From Echinometra lucunter (lineage: Eukaryota > Echinodermata > Echinoidea > Camarodonta > Echinometridae), in assembly GCA_029962745.1 (NCBI GenBank), contig CM057171.1, positions 18,236,171-18,300,170 on the forward strand: a stretch of DNA of 64,000 bases. The letters are read 5' to 3'. The position numbers and the translations under genes were made by a program. Positions within the stretch are counted from its first letter, which is position 1, and every line of letters begins with the position of its first letter. Below the pieces are notes generated by a model. That model searched no databases. It worked only from the letters and a program-made list of their open reading frames with translations, and was not told the origin of the DNA. Positions 63,232 through 64,000 of the stretch are shown one piece after another.

Positions 63232-63405
63232 CAGGCAAACCTCGTTATAACGAACCCCTCCGGACGAAGGAAATTACCTCTTTGTATCGAAACCTTGTTA
63301 TATCAGGGCTAAACAACAATAAAACTCAAAGAAGCTGGACCGAAAAAAATTACCTAGTTATAACGAGTTTGTTTTAACAGTATTCTTCATAACGAGGTTC
63401 CACTG
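63232..63405. mobile_element. pogo/Tigger-like MITE
   Basis: Starts CAGGCAAACCTCGTTATAAC and ends ATAACGAGGTTCCACTG; TA flanks both ends (63230-63231, 63406-63407). Inner 'gttataacgag' and 'aattacct' words repeat. About 174 bp, non-coding. Confidence 0.8.
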
Positions 63406-64000
63406 TATATGTATATTCAGACAGCCAAGATTTGTCACTTGTTGTGAAATCGCAAACATTTCGTGGATTGAAAACCATTCTCTACTGCCAATTTTTTTGG
63501 CTTGTGAAGCAGTAAAGATATATGTGAACCATGGCTTTTGACAATTGTTGTCACATTCATATACACATCATGATATTCTGCACTCGACAGCCTTTGTATT
63601 TAACACTACATAAATTTTGATAAAATATTATCATTCATGAGATAAATTCAAAACCATCATGTAAGCTAGAATATTTTCTTTGCTTTCTGTGTTGTTAAGT
63701 ACAGCTAATTAAGTTAGTATAACCGCAAATGTTTTTCCCCGCAACTAAAAGTTGTACAGATAATGTTGAACTATGCATAGATTGATATCTGATTTCCGTT
63801 TACTGCATTCCTTTTTGGTCATGTTAATTGTGGAGACAGAGTGTGCATATATCGTGCAGTTTATGATGAGGACAGTTCGAAATTGTTGAAATGAAAATTT
63901 ATAGTTAGAAAAATACAGTTAGTGAAGATTTAGTATTCAAGGTTTTTTTTCATATGTAGTATGCAATGGCTTTGAATAAATTGTTATGTCCTCCCAAGTC

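Larger units (their letters stand above)
61939..64000 (+). other. TALDO1: TALDO1 3' UTR and downstream sequence
   Basis: After the stop there is AT-rich sequence with no supported gene. AATAAA at 62900-62905 and 63975-63980 are candidate polyadenylation signals; the first would give a 3' UTR of about 1 kb. The open frame 62100-62555 has no recognisable domain. Confidence 0.5.

Overview
The window looks like nuclear DNA of a marine deuterostome, most likely an echinoderm such as a sea urchin. The grounds are: AT-rich sequence, spliced genes with GT-AG introns, very many ACATGT palindromes, many small foldback and TIR elements, tRNA-derived SINEs, an L1/Tx1-type LINE, and a PAT/Ngaro-like tyrosine-recombinase retrotransposon. 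The species is inferred; no marker gene here proves it.

Two host genes can be reconstructed exon by exon. On the minus strand (24367 down to 17537) a six-exon gene encodes a 291-residue phosphonoacetaldehyde hydrolase (PhnX family, HAD superfamily), an enzyme better known from bacterial 2-aminoethylphosphonate breakdown. On the plus strand (25977 to 61938) a nine-exon gene encodes a complete 330-residue transaldolase (TALDO1) of the pentose phosphate pathway. All exon joins keep frame. The two genes are divergent, with about 1.6 kb between their start codons.

Layout: 1-11 kb is gene-poor: a long CTG tract, a foldback element with a 9-bp target duplication (3581-4138), LINE scraps, nested TIR elements and TTC/GAA microsatellites; one weak unknown minus-strand exon candidate lies near 2.7 kb. 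11.0-15.4 kb is a decayed L1/Tx1-like LINE on the minus strand. 17.5-24.4 kb is the PhnX gene, whose second intron holds a 500-base assembly gap. 26-44.9 kb is the 18.8-kb first intron of transaldolase, containing a 5.6-kb TA-flanked TIR element without a visible transposase, TTAA-flanked piggyBac-type MITEs and other foldbacks. 45-62 kb carries transaldolase exons 2-9; intron 5 holds a nearly intact antisense PAT/Ngaro-like element (51001-56300) with split direct repeats that look identical. 62-64 kb is transaldolase 3' UTR or downstream sequence with a pogo-like MITE.

Most of the ordinary sequence is repeat-derived. The points most worth following are the animal PhnX gene with its altered third motif, the young tyrosine-recombinase retroelement, and several families of small elements whose ends and target duplications can be read directly.
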